From the NCBI RefSeq assembly GCF_900100495.1, contig NZ_FNCT01000022.1:19308-83307 (forward strand): a stretch of 64,000 nt of DNA. Reading direction: 5' to 3'. How positions within the stretch are numbered: the first letter of the stretch is position 1; each line of letters begins with the position of its first letter. This stretch comes from Pseudomonas benzenivorans. Its GTDB lineage: Bacteria > Pseudomonadota > Gammaproteobacteria > Pseudomonadales > Pseudomonadaceae. The position numbers were made by a program, and so were the translations under genes. The notes beneath the pieces were generated by a model, which did not search any database, was not told the origin of the DNA, and saw nothing but the letters and a program-made list of their open reading frames with translations. Shown here one piece after another: positions 34,365 through 43,956 of this stretch.

Positions 34365-35336
34365 ATGACCGCATTCTTCTCCATCCCGTTTCTCGGCACG
34401 CCCAGCTGGTTCTGGCTGGCATTCATCGCCATCGTCATCAGCCTGCTGGTACTCGACCTCGGTGTGCTCCACCGCGACCAACGGGAAATCGAGATGGGCG
34501 AAAGCCTGCTGCTCTACAGCGGCTATTTCAGCGTGGGCATGGCGTTCGGCGGCTGGGTCTGGTGGCAGCTCGGCGCGACCAAGGCCCTGGAGTTCTATAC
34601 CGGTCTGCTGATCGAACAGTCGCTGTCGATGGACAACGTGTTCGTCATGGCGATGATCCTCGGTTTCTTCGCCATTCCCCGCCGATACCAGCACCGCGTG
34701 CTGTTCTGGGGAATCCTCGGGGTGATCGTGCTGCGCGCCCTGATGATCGGCCTGGGGACGGCGCTGGTGCAGCGCTTCGACTGGGTACTCTACGTGTTCG
34801 GCGCCTTCTTGCTGCTGACCGGCGTGAAGATGCTGTTCAGCCGCGAGGAGCGGCACCCCGACCTGGCGCAGAACCCTATGCTGAAGTTCCTGCGCCGGCA
34901 TATCCGCATCACCGACGAACTGCACGGCGGGCGCTTCCTGGTGCGCCTGCGAGCCCCCGGCAGCGGCAAGACCCTGCGTTACGCCACCCCGCTGTTGCTG
35001 GCGCTGGTGCTGATCGAGCTGGCCGACCTGGTGTTCGCCGTGGACAGCGTGCCCGCAGTCTTCGCCATCACCCAGGACCCGTTCATCGTCTACACCTCGA
35101 ACATCTTCGCGATTCTCGGGCTGCGCGCCCTGTACTTCGCCCTGGCGGCCTTGATGCACCGCTTCATCTACCTGAAATATGCCCTGGCGCTGGTGCTGAT
35201 CTTCATCGGCGGGAAGATTTTCCTGCATGGCTGGATCGGCACGATTCCCGCCACCCTCTCTCTTGGCGTAACCTTCAGCCTACTGGCCGGTGGGGTGCTG
35301 CTGTCCCTGTTGAAGACCCGCAAGAAGTCGGCCTGA
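34365..35336 (+). CDS. TerC/Alx-family integral membrane protein
   Basis: 323-aa membrane protein with about nine helices. The TerC signature is in LLIEQSLSMDNVFVMAMILG and, in the second half, LIELADLVFAVDSVPAVFAI, with the conserved acidic residues in the membrane. The family is linked to metal-ion (manganese) export and to tellurite or alkaline stress. It is preceded by a 100-bp leader with exclusive pairings and a GGGAGGG ribosome site, and followed 10 bp later by a small gene in the same unit. Confidence 0.9.
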   Translation: MTAFFSIPFLGTPSWFWLAFIAIVISLLVLDLGVLHRDQREIEMGESLLLYSGYFSVGMAFGGWVWWQLGATKALEFYTGLLIEQSLSMDNVFVMAMILGFFAIPRRYQHRVLFWGILGVIVLRALMIGLGTALVQRFDWVLYVFGAFLLLTGVKMLFSREERHPDLAQNPMLKFLRRHIRITDELHGGRFLVRLRAPGSGKTLRYATPLLLALVLIELADLVFAVDSVPAVFAITQDPFIVYTSNIFAILGLRALYFALAALMHRFIYLKYALALVLIFIGGKIFLHGWIGTIPATLSLGVTFSLLAGGVLLSLLKTRKKSA

Positions 35337-35346
35337 GGGGAACTCA

Positions 35347-35532
35347 ATGGATGTAACGATCGAAGCCCTGGAGCGGCGCGGCCACACGCTCTGGCAGGTC
35401 CGCGTGGGGCCACGCGGGATCACCTTTCACGAGGAACTGGCGGCTCGCACCTTTGCCGCCCAACTGCACCAGCGCCTGCTCTGGTTGCGTGAACTCGCCG
35501 AGCGTGAAACCGGCGATCGCCAACCGCGCTGA
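35347..35532 (+). CDS. Small hypothetical protein in operon with TerC
   Basis: 61 aa, MDVTIEALERRGHTLWQVRV..., basic and hydrophilic, with no signal peptide or membrane segment. It starts 10 bp after the terC-like stop with a good ribosome site (GAGGGGAA), which supports a real co-transcribed gene. I do not recognise the family; its second half (RTFAAQLHQRLLWLRELAER) looks like one amphipathic helix. Confidence 0.65.
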   Translation: MDVTIEALERRGHTLWQVRVGPRGITFHEELAARTFAAQLHQRLLWLRELAERETGDRQPR

Positions 35533-35595
35533 ACCAGCCGCCTGGTGGCGCGAGGCAGACCACAGCATGGCGTCATCCGCATCACCGGCTCGGCG

Positions 35596-38500
35596 CTAAT
35601 CCCCCTCGAGGCACTCGCTCAACGGCCGCGGGTACTGGACGCCGTGACCTTGCACGTAATCGACTCCGAGCTCGGCCATGCGCTCGCGGATACTCGGGGT
35701 TTCGACATACTCGGCCACCGTTCTGCGGCCCAACAAGTGCGCGATCTCGTTGATCGACCTGACCATGGCCAGATCGCTGGGCGAACGCTCGACCTCCTTG
35801 ACGAAGCTGCCATCGATCTTGACGAAATCCACCGGCAACCGCTTGAGGTACTCGTAGGAGGAAAAACCGGTGCCGAAATCGTCGATGGAGAATGTACAGC
35901 CCAAGCGCTGCAGATAGCGCACCAGGTCGGCGGTCTTGGTCAGATTGGCCACCGCGGCGGTCTCGGTCAGCTCGAAACAGATTCTCTCCGGCGGTACCGG
36001 GTAATCCTCGAACAGGGTTTCGATGAACTGCAGCAGTTTGTCGTCATTCAGGCTGCTGCCCGACAGGTTGATCGAAACGCCACTGCACCGCGTCCAGAAA
36101 TTCGGGTGCTGCGCCAAGTCGCTGAACACCCGCTTGAGCACCCAGCGGTCGACCTTGGTCATGCGGTTATAGCGTTCGGAGGCGGTGATGAAGTCCAGCA
36201 GATTGACTTCGTTCTGCATGACCAGCAGCACTTCATAATGCGGCAATTGATCGTGCTCTAGCGCAGCGGGGGCGATTTGCTGCACGCGCAGGCTGAGCTC
36301 GCCTCGCTCGATGATGTCGTCCACCCGCCCGGCAATGGCCATCAGCCCGGTGCGCAGGCCATCGACCTCGTCCTCGTAGATGTGCACGCAATTGCGCCCG
36401 GAGTCCTTGGCGGTAGCGCAGGCCGTTTGCAGATCACGGAATAGATTGACGACATCGTGACGCTCGCTCATCAGCACGATGCCGACACTCATGGTGGCAT
36501 TGTGCAGATGCCCTTCCCACTCGAACAGGTTGGCCTCGGTGGCTGCGCGCAGGCGCTCGGCGAGTTGGCGGACATCGGGCTCTTCGGTCTGTGCCAGGGC
36601 CACGGCGAAATCCGCCCCGCCGATGCGTGCCAGGGTCGCCTTCTCCGGTAGTTCGGCCGCCAGCAGCTCGGCGATCTGCTTGAGATAGGAGTCTCCGGCC
36701 AAGTGGCCGAGGCGGGAATTCAGCAAGCCGAACTGGTCGATGTGTCCATAGATGAAGGCATTCTTCTCGGCGGAGGCCAGCGCCTGGGCTATCGCCGCCT
36801 CGAAACTGCGGCGATTGAGCAGGCCGGTGAGATCATCATGGCTGCGCACATGGGCGATATCGCGGTACAGCTTGCCGACGATGTCTTCCAGGTGCTTCTG
36901 GATCACTCCCTGGCTCTGCGATTCGGGCGCCGGCGCCCCCAGCCAGCCGGACGCGAGCTTAGCCATCAACTCTTCGGTATCGAAGCTGCCGGCTTCGCGG
37001 CCCTGGCGGTCGACCAGGACGTAGTGGTCGGTGATCGGGTTGGCCCAGACCAACTGCAGGTACTGGCCACCCTGCGTCACCAGCCAGTCGCCCGCACCGA
37101 GCTGCTGCACCCGCTCGCGCCAGCGCTGCTCGGCCGGCGAGTAACCGGGCAACGGCGACTCCGGCGCTGGCGGCGGCAGGCAGACCAGCTCGACGGGTTG
37201 ATCGCCGAGCAGTTGCTCCTGCAACTGTTTCAGCACCGGGCTGTGACGGAACTGCCCTGGCAGGAAGCTCTCCATGCGCTTGCGCAGCAACTCCAGCACC
37301 GGCTCGGTCTCGAAGGCCCGCTCGACGCGGTTGACACCGTAGTCGCCGTCGCCCGGCTCGGCCTGCAGCCAGCCGTTGAGCTGGCGCAGCACGGCCAGGT
37401 CATCCAACCATTCGAAGCTCTCCTCTCCCTGCCGGATCAGTTCGTGCACCAGCAATTCGCGCCAGCCCACGTCCAGCCAGTCGAGCAGCACCCGTGGCGC
37501 CTGGTCGCCGAACAGCGCGGCCAGTTCGCGGCCGACCTGTTCCCGGGCCTGCTCCAGCACATCCCGGCCGCGAATGTACTGGCGCACGCGATCGGCGTTG
37601 TTGCTGTAGGCCCGCTGTTGCACCGCCAGCAATTGCTCGAGTTCCTGATCGCAGCGGGTGAATACGCTGCTGTCCCCGCTGTAGTCGGCCACGATGCCGT
37701 CGATCAGTTGCTCTACGCGATCCTCCAGGACATGGTTGGGCTGTTCGGAGAAGTCACACAGCTGCATCAGCTTGTCCAACGTGGCGCGTACCGGGTGGGT
37801 CGCGTCGGCGAAGGCCGCGGGGTCGAGCATGGCCGCCTGGGCGACCGGAACCATAAGCCGGCGCAGCGCCGGCTTGACGTTGCTGGCGATGACCTCTTCC
37901 TGCTCGATGTGCTGGAACAGCTCGGCCACTACCCCGGCGTCGGCGCTCTGCCGCGGCGACAGCTCGGCGCCGGCCGCGCTCAGCTCATGCAGCAAGCCCT
38001 CCGCCGACCAGCCTTGCTCCGGGGGCGTGAGGCGCTGCAGCTTGGCCAGTGCCTCCTGCAGCAAGGACGCGTCCACTGGCGTCTGGTCGACGTCACTCTC
38101 CGCCGTATCGGTTGCGACTCCGGCATCCGCGCCGACGGCGCGCAACTGCTCGATTGCCCGGTAGGACGCATCCGGCGCGGCACTGCGCGGTGCGCGGCGT
38201 GGCTGCTGGGTGGGAAGCGCAAGCGGGTCGATGCGCGGCTCGATCTGGAAGCGCTCGAAAACCGCATCCAGTTGCTCGAAATAAACTTTCAGGTCGCCGG
38301 CCAGCGCCTGCGCCGCCGCCATGTAGAACACCTCGCGCACCGCGGGCAAGTGCTGGCGCAGCTGCAGCTTGGTCTGCAGCGTGCGCACCATGAACTCCAG
38401 CGACAATGGGTTCTCGCGGTCTTTCGCCTCGGCTCCGGTGGCGGCATTCAGCCGGGCGCAGCTGCGCCACTCCAAGACCCCCAGGGATTCGCGCAACTGG

Positions 38501-38841
38501 CGCACCAGTCGGCGGGCCTCGAGCATCTCCTCCACTTCGCCGTCGTCGACCAGTTGCCATTGCGTGGCGTCGGAGGGGGCCTTCGCCTGCACGATGATGC
38601 CCGTAGGCAGCAGGCAACGAATGGCCTCGACCGTCTCGCCGATGGCGCGCTTGCGCAAGGACGCACACTGGCGCAGGAAATCCTCGCAACCCTGGGCTTC
38701 CTTATTGGTGCGCGCCAACAGGCGCTGCTGATTCAAGGCCGCAATCGCGGCGTCGATCAGCCCCTCCAGGCAGTGGGGTAGATAGGCGCTCACGGTCTGA
38801 CCCAAGGCATCCACCACAGGCGTGCGCTGCTGCGTCTGCAT
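35596..38841 (-). CDS. DUF1631 protein with degenerate GGDEF and C-terminal EAL domain
   Basis: 1081-aa cytosolic protein. Residues 1 to about 640 match the DUF1631 type (LARTNKEAQGCEDFLRQCAS near the start; long helical body). A GGDEF domain follows (about 655-820), but its motif is GGADF, so cyclase activity is doubtful. The EAL domain (about 835-1075) has EVLLVM in place of EALLR. It keeps the other catalytic residues: NLSG, FELTET, IDDFGTGFSSYEYL, VKIDGSFV, VAEYVET and YVQGHG. It is therefore probably a c-di-GMP phosphodiesterase, perhaps tuned by its degenerate GGDEF. It is a single-gene unit. Confidence 0.88.
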   Translation of the reverse strand: MQTQQRTPVVDALGQTVSAYLPHCLEGLIDAAIAALNQQRLLARTNKEAQGCEDFLRQCASLRKRAIGETVEAIRCLLPTGIIVQAKAPSDATQWQLVDDGEVEEMLEARRLVRQLRESLGVLEWRSCARLNAATGAEAKDRENPLSLEFMVRTLQTKLQLRQHLPAVREVFYMAAAQALAGDLKVYFEQLDAVFERFQIEPRIDPLALPTQQPRRAPRSAAPDASYRAIEQLRAVGADAGVATDTAESDVDQTPVDASLLQEALAKLQRLTPPEQGWSAEGLLHELSAAGAELSPRQSADAGVVAELFQHIEQEEVIASNVKPALRRLMVPVAQAAMLDPAAFADATHPVRATLDKLMQLCDFSEQPNHVLEDRVEQLIDGIVADYSGDSSVFTRCDQELEQLLAVQQRAYSNNADRVRQYIRGRDVLEQAREQVGRELAALFGDQAPRVLLDWLDVGWRELLVHELIRQGEESFEWLDDLAVLRQLNGWLQAEPGDGDYGVNRVERAFETEPVLELLRKRMESFLPGQFRHSPVLKQLQEQLLGDQPVELVCLPPPAPESPLPGYSPAEQRWRERVQQLGAGDWLVTQGGQYLQLVWANPITDHYVLVDRQGREAGSFDTEELMAKLASGWLGAPAPESQSQGVIQKHLEDIVGKLYRDIAHVRSHDDLTGLLNRRSFEAAIAQALASAEKNAFIYGHIDQFGLLNSRLGHLAGDSYLKQIAELLAAELPEKATLARIGGADFAVALAQTEEPDVRQLAERLRAATEANLFEWEGHLHNATMSVGIVLMSERHDVVNLFRDLQTACATAKDSGRNCVHIYEDEVDGLRTGLMAIAGRVDDIIERGELSLRVQQIAPAALEHDQLPHYEVLLVMQNEVNLLDFITASERYNRMTKVDRWVLKRVFSDLAQHPNFWTRCSGVSINLSGSSLNDDKLLQFIETLFEDYPVPPERICFELTETAAVANLTKTADLVRYLQRLGCTFSIDDFGTGFSSYEYLKRLPVDFVKIDGSFVKEVERSPSDLAMVRSINEIAHLLGRRTVAEYVETPSIRERMAELGVDYVQGHGVQYPRPLSECLEGD

Positions 38842-39062
38842 CCCCCCTCCCTCACGTCCTGGCTTGTTCCTGCTGCCGCAGTAGAACTATAGACGTGAGT
38901 ACCGAGTTAGGTAGGCGCCTCGCCTCGAAGACTCCAGTTGTCGGAGGTTGTGAGAATATCGAGCGCCGCCGCGAGACCGGCTCCAGGCGTTCGCGGCCAG
39001 GCGCGCGCCTTTTTCACCGTGCCCCAGCCCTGGCGCAGCGGAAATGAGCGCCTCAACGACAA

Positions 39063-39083
39063 GGCCCGCCTGATCGGCGGGCC
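39063..39083 (-). terminator. Hairpin after the acyl-CoA dehydrogenase gene
   Basis: GGCCCGCC (39063-39070) and GGCGGGCC (39076-39083) form an 8-bp GC stem, 23 bp beyond the stop; the tail is TTGTCGTT, so it is a moderate terminator. Confidence 0.6.
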
Positions 39084-39105
39084 CTGTGGTGGCATCGTCA
39101 ACGCC

Positions 39106-40335
<1,230 letters not shown>

Positions 40336-40496
40336 GGGAAGCTACCTTCTGCAGGGGTTGTTTGGTGAGGTGTGGTGCGTGTGGAAATGATGCTAGAACA
40401 GGGATAAGGATTTATCTAAGCTATTTTCGTCGTGTATAAACATTCATCACCGATATATGATCCGCTGATACCGATAACCCTCGGAGCACCTGCGCA
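40336..40496. promoter_or_regulatory. Divergent promoter region, acyl-CoA dehydrogenase / LysR
   Basis: 161 bp, AT-rich at 40400-40470 (GATTTATCTAAGCTATTTTC, GTATAAACATTC, CGATATATGATCC). This is the usual place for LysR operators; I cannot single out one box. Confidence 0.5.
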
Positions 40497-41429
40497 ATGA
40501 ATCTGAACAAGGTCGATCTCAACCTCTTCATCGTCTTCGATGCCATCTACACCGAGGCCAACCTGACCCGCGCCGGGCAGATCGTCGGCATTACCCAGCC
40601 GGCGGTGTCCAACGCCCTGGCGCGCCTGCGCGAGACCTTCAACGACCCGCTGTTCGTGCGTACCGCCCAGGGCATGGTGCCCACGCCGATGGCGCAGAAC
40701 ATCATCGGCCCGGTGCGCAACGCCCTGCAGCAGCTGCGCATTTCCGTGCAGGAAAGCCGCACCTTCAACCCGGCCCAGGCGAACAAGACCTACCGCATCA
40801 GCATGACCGACCTCACCGAGGCGGTGATCCTGCCGCCGCTGTTCCAGCGCCTGCGCCGCCTGGCGCCGCAACTGGTGATCGAGAGCATGCTCGCCCGTCG
40901 CCGCGAGACCACCAAGGAGCTGGCCGCCGGCCGCCTGGATTTCGCCGTCGACGCGCCGCTCAACATCGACCCGCAGGTGCGCCACGTCAAACTGATGGAG
41001 GACCGCTATGTCTGCGCCCTGCGCAAGGGCCACCCGCTGGCCAAGGACAAGATCAGCCTGGACGAGTACCTGTCGCTGACCCATATCCATATCTCCAGCC
41101 GCCGCAGCGGCCTCGGCTATGTCGACCTGGCGCTGGGCAAGATGGGCATCCAGCGCAAGATCGCCCTGCGCTCGCAGCACTACCTGATGGCCACCACGGT
41201 GATGCAGAGCACCGACATGGCGATGACCGTGCCGGAGCGCTTCGCCCGGCGCAACGACCTGCACTACGTCGAATTGCCGGTCAAGGACATGCCGATCCAG
41301 GAAACCCACCTGTACTGGCACGAGAGTACCGACCAGGATCCGGCCAACCGCTGGATGCGCGAGCAGATCATCGAGATCTGCCAGCAGGTCACCGCCCAGG
41401 AGAAGAAGCTCGACAAGGCCTCGGCCTGA
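40497..41429 (+). CDS. LysR-family transcriptional regulator
   Basis: 310 aa. The winged HTH is at residues 5-65 (KVDLNLFIVFDAIYTEANLT, GITQPAVSNALARLRETFND), and the effector domain follows from about residue 90. NodD/PcaQ-like overall. It is divergent from an acyl-CoA dehydrogenase gene, its likely target, probably in response to an acyl-CoA or fatty acid. Confidence 0.9.
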   Translation: MNLNKVDLNLFIVFDAIYTEANLTRAGQIVGITQPAVSNALARLRETFNDPLFVRTAQGMVPTPMAQNIIGPVRNALQQLRISVQESRTFNPAQANKTYRISMTDLTEAVILPPLFQRLRRLAPQLVIESMLARRRETTKELAAGRLDFAVDAPLNIDPQVRHVKLMEDRYVCALRKGHPLAKDKISLDEYLSLTHIHISSRRSGLGYVDLALGKMGIQRKIALRSQHYLMATTVMQSTDMAMTVPERFARRNDLHYVELPVKDMPIQETHLYWHESTDQDPANRWMREQIIEICQQVTAQEKKLDKASA

Positions 41430-41629
41430 CACCGTGCCCGCGGGCGAGAAAGCCCACCCGCGCCAGCATTGCCGTCCGTCGCAGAAGGTCGTGTTCCGGC
41501 TTGTCGGCGCAAACTACAGGCGGGCGGCCGCCGTTCGGCACCGTCGCCCGACAACAGGCAGCCTAGGCAAGCGCTTGGCCATCGCTTATCGTTCTGCCAC
41601 GGGGAGCCGTCCCGTGTCGGGAATGCCGT

Positions 41630-42376
41630 ATGCGCCATCTGATCCTGGTTTGCCTGTTCCTCTGCAGTGCCATCGCCCAGGCCCGCGATCTGCTGATCGT
41701 CGGCAACAACTACTCAGTCCCGAAGATCTATGCCGAGGCCGGCCAGCCGCAGGGCATGCTGGTCGACATCCTGCGCTACGCCGACGCGGCCATGCCCGAG
41801 CACAACATCGTCGTGCACCTCTACCCCTGGGCCCGCGCCTACTGGATGGCCGAGAGCGGCCAGGCCGGCATCGTCGGCCTGAGCTGGACGGCCGAGCGCC
41901 AGCAGATCTTCGACTACTCCGAAGCACTGTTCCACGACGAGGTGATCGTGGTGGTACGCCGCGGCGAAGAGTTCGCCTTCAGCACCCTCGATGACCTCGA
42001 GGGCCGGCGTATCGGTCTCGGCGCCGGCGGCAGTTTCGGCGAGGAGTTCGAGCAGGCGCGCCGGCGCGGCGTGTTCCGCGTGGATGAAGACAATGGCCCG
42101 GTATCGCGGCTGAAGAAGCTGCTGGCCGGGCGCATCGACGCGGCCTTGATCAACCCCGGTCTGGCCGGCCTGCACCGGGCCATCGCCCAGGACCCCGAGC
42201 TGCTGCGCCATGCCGACGAGATTCGGGCCCTGCCACAGCCGCTCAAGCGCGACGCCAACTACCTCGGTTTTCACAAGAGCCTGGCGATGGGCGAGTTTCT
42301 CGCCGACTTCAACGCGGTGATCCGTCGCGGCTACGAGAATGGCGATATCCCGCGTCTGCTGGCGCGCTACCAGTAG
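41630..42376 (+). CDS. Periplasmic solute-binding protein, family 3
   Basis: 248 aa. Signal peptide MRHLILVCLFLCSAIAQA, cleaved before RDLLIVG. The SBP_bac_3 fold is visible in MLVDILRYADAAM, the ligand loop GLSWTAERQQIFDYSEALFH (residues about 83-102) and the hinge ALINPGLAGLH. No permease or ATPase gene is adjacent, so it may be an orphan, as is common for such proteins in Pseudomonas. Amino acid or related ligand is likely; unproven. Confidence 0.8.
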   Translation: MRHLILVCLFLCSAIAQARDLLIVGNNYSVPKIYAEAGQPQGMLVDILRYADAAMPEHNIVVHLYPWARAYWMAESGQAGIVGLSWTAERQQIFDYSEALFHDEVIVVVRRGEEFAFSTLDDLEGRRIGLGAGGSFGEEFEQARRRGVFRVDEDNGPVSRLKKLLAGRIDAALINPGLAGLHRAIAQDPELLRHADEIRALPQPLKRDANYLGFHKSLAMGEFLADFNAVIRRGYENGDIPRLLARYQ

Positions 42377-42412
42377 CACGGCGTCCGCGTAAGGTGCTTT
42401 TGTAGGTGTAGG

Positions 42413-42450
42413 CTGGTGCGCACAGCCTAGACGGCCCCGCGCACCCTACG
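42413..42450. repeat. REP unit, GTAGGGTGCGC type
   Basis: GGTGCGCACAGCCTAGACGG then CCCGCGCACCCTAC, in the gap between the convergent solute-binding-protein and gntR genes. Confidence 0.7.
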
Positions 42451-42480
42451 AATGGGCGATGTCGGCGCGATGATCGGTTT

Positions 42481-43500
42481 TCAGGCGCTATCGCGCAGCA
42501 CCACTTCGAAGCCGACATCGATCCGACGGCTCTTCGGCTGTTCGCCGCGCATCAGGCTCATCAGCATCTGCGCCGCCAGTTCGCCGACCTTGCCACGCGT
42601 GGTGCGCACCGTGGTCAGCGCCGGGTGCACCCAGGCGGCGGCCGGCAGGTCGTTGAAGCCGGCGATGGCCAGGCGCTGCGGTACCGCCAGCTCGAGCTGG
42701 CGCGCGTGGAATAGCGCCCCAAGCGCCAGGTCGTCGTTGTTGAAGAACACCGCATCGGTTTCCGGGTGCTGTTCCAGCAAGCGGTCGAGCAGGCTGGCGC
42801 CCAGGCCGATCGACGACAGTTCCGGAGTCAGCAGCTCCAGCGCCGGGTCGTAGCGCCCTACTTCGCGCAGCGCCTGGCGATAGCCTTCGGCGCGCTGCAG
42901 GGTACGCGGGTCGAGCTGGGCGGCGGCGAAGGCGATATGCCGGTAGCCGCGTGCGATCAGCGCGCGGGTCATGGCGGCGCCCGCCTCTTGCTGGGAAAAA
43001 CCGACGCAGTAGTCGTCCGCCGCGTCGCTCAGCTCCATCATGCTGACGATCGGTCCGCGGTAGCCGCCGAGAATCTCGCGCGCCGCGTCGCTGCGCTCGA
43101 AGCCGGTGAGCAGCAGGCCGGCCGGCTGGTGCGCCAGGTAGGCGCGCAACAGGCGTTCGTCTTCCTCCGGGCGATAGTGGCTGACGCCGAGCATCATCTC
43201 GAAGCCGGCCGGCATCAGCACCCGCTGGATCGCCTCGGCGGTGTCGACGAACACCGCGTTGGACAGCGATGGGATGATCACCGCGACCAGGTTGGAGCGC
43301 GAACTGGCCAGTGCCCGCGCCGCCGAATGCGGCACGTAGCCGAGCCGCTTGACCGCCTGCATCACCTGCTCGCGCAGCGCATCGGAGACCATCTCCGGCT
43401 GCGACAGCGCACGCGAGGCGGACATCAGCGAACAGCCGGCGGCCATGGCCACATCGGACAGGGTGACGCGTTCGGCGGAGCGGCGACGACGTGGGCTCAT
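42481..43500 (-). CDS. gntR: GntR, LacI-family gluconate repressor
   Basis: 339-aa LacI-type regulator. The HTH is near residues 10-33 (RVTLSDVAMAAGCSLMSASR), the hinge includes VPHSAARALASSRSNLVAVI, and the sugar-binding core follows. It lies next to the gluconokinase-TRAP genes, whose promoter carries a LacI-type operator, so it is very probably their repressor, released by gluconate or 6-phosphogluconate. The start at 43500 (MSPRRRRSAERVTLS) is followed upstream within 11 bp by the end of a MITE-like element; an in-frame ATG at 43527 lies inside that element. Confidence 0.88.
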   Translation of the reverse strand: MSPRRRRSAERVTLSDVAMAAGCSLMSASRALSQPEMVSDALREQVMQAVKRLGYVPHSAARALASSRSNLVAVIIPSLSNAVFVDTAEAIQRVLMPAGFEMMLGVSHYRPEEDERLLRAYLAHQPAGLLLTGFERSDAAREILGGYRGPIVSMMELSDAADDYCVGFSQQEAGAAMTRALIARGYRHIAFAAAQLDPRTLQRAEGYRQALREVGRYDPALELLTPELSSIGLGASLLDRLLEQHPETDAVFFNNDDLALGALFHARQLELAVPQRLAIAGFNDLPAAAWVHPALTTVRTTRGKVGELAAQMLMSLMRGEQPKSRRIDVGFEVVLRDSA

Positions 43501-43510
43501 GGGAGCTTCC

Positions 43511-43846
43511 CTAGGGTCTGTTGCCATTTCATTCACGGCCGCGCCGGAGCCTGTTTTTGCGCGAGGCAAGGCACGAGACGCTCGTTTGTTCAGCACATCC
43601 ATGTGCTTCACCCCTTCGGGGCTTGCGCGCAAAAACGCTCCTGGCGTTTTTGTGGTTGTTCCACATGAGTGTCGAGAAACGCAGTATCGCGCAAAAACAG
43701 GCCCGGCCCTTAGGGTTGCGCGAGAAATGGCCCCCGCTGTTGTTGCAGGACTTGGCAAGGGAATAACCATTACCTGCGTCCTGCGCCTAACCGGGGGCCA
43801 TTTCTCGCGGCAACGCGGCTCGCGATGAAACGGCAACAGACCCTAG
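43511..43846. mobile_element. MITE-like non-autonomous element between gntR and the TRAP operon
   Basis: 336 bp bounded by 22-bp terminal inverted repeats (43511-43532 and 43825-43846) that match at 21 of 22 positions, starting CTAGGGTCTGTTGCC. Inside are two nested perfect inverted repeats: CGCGAGAAATGGCCCCCG (43719-43736 with 43792-43809) and GCCTGTTTTTGCGCG (43549-43563 with 43688-43702). There is no transposase gene; the open frames through it are byproducts of its palindromes. Any target duplication cannot be told apart from the CTAG ends. Confidence 0.8.
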
Positions 43847-43881
43847 CTAAAGGCAGGCGATTCTACCAGGCGATCCAGGAT

Positions 43882-43948
43882 AAAAAGCGCGGGGCACGCC
43901 GCCCTGGGCCGGCACCATGCGAGGACCGGAAGCCTGGCGTACCCCGCG
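43882..43948 (-). terminator. Terminator of the gluconate TRAP operon
   Basis: On the minus strand, CGCGGGGTACGCC (complement of 43936-43948) pairs with GGCGTGCCCCGCG (complement of 43888-43900), 12 of 13 pairs, then CTTTTTA. It follows the dctP-like stop and separates the operon from gntR. Confidence 0.75.
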
Positions 43949-43956
43949 AAAACCCA

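Noticed and set aside
43521..43766. Open frame of about 80 codons inside the MITE-like element as a transposase remnant
   Set aside because: It is built from the element's palindromes, has no transposase motif and no ribosome site.
43501..43836. N-terminal extension of GntR through the MITE-like element
   Set aside because: The in-frame opening exists, but the family HTH starts at MSPRRRRSAERVTL (43500), and the extension is repeat-derived.
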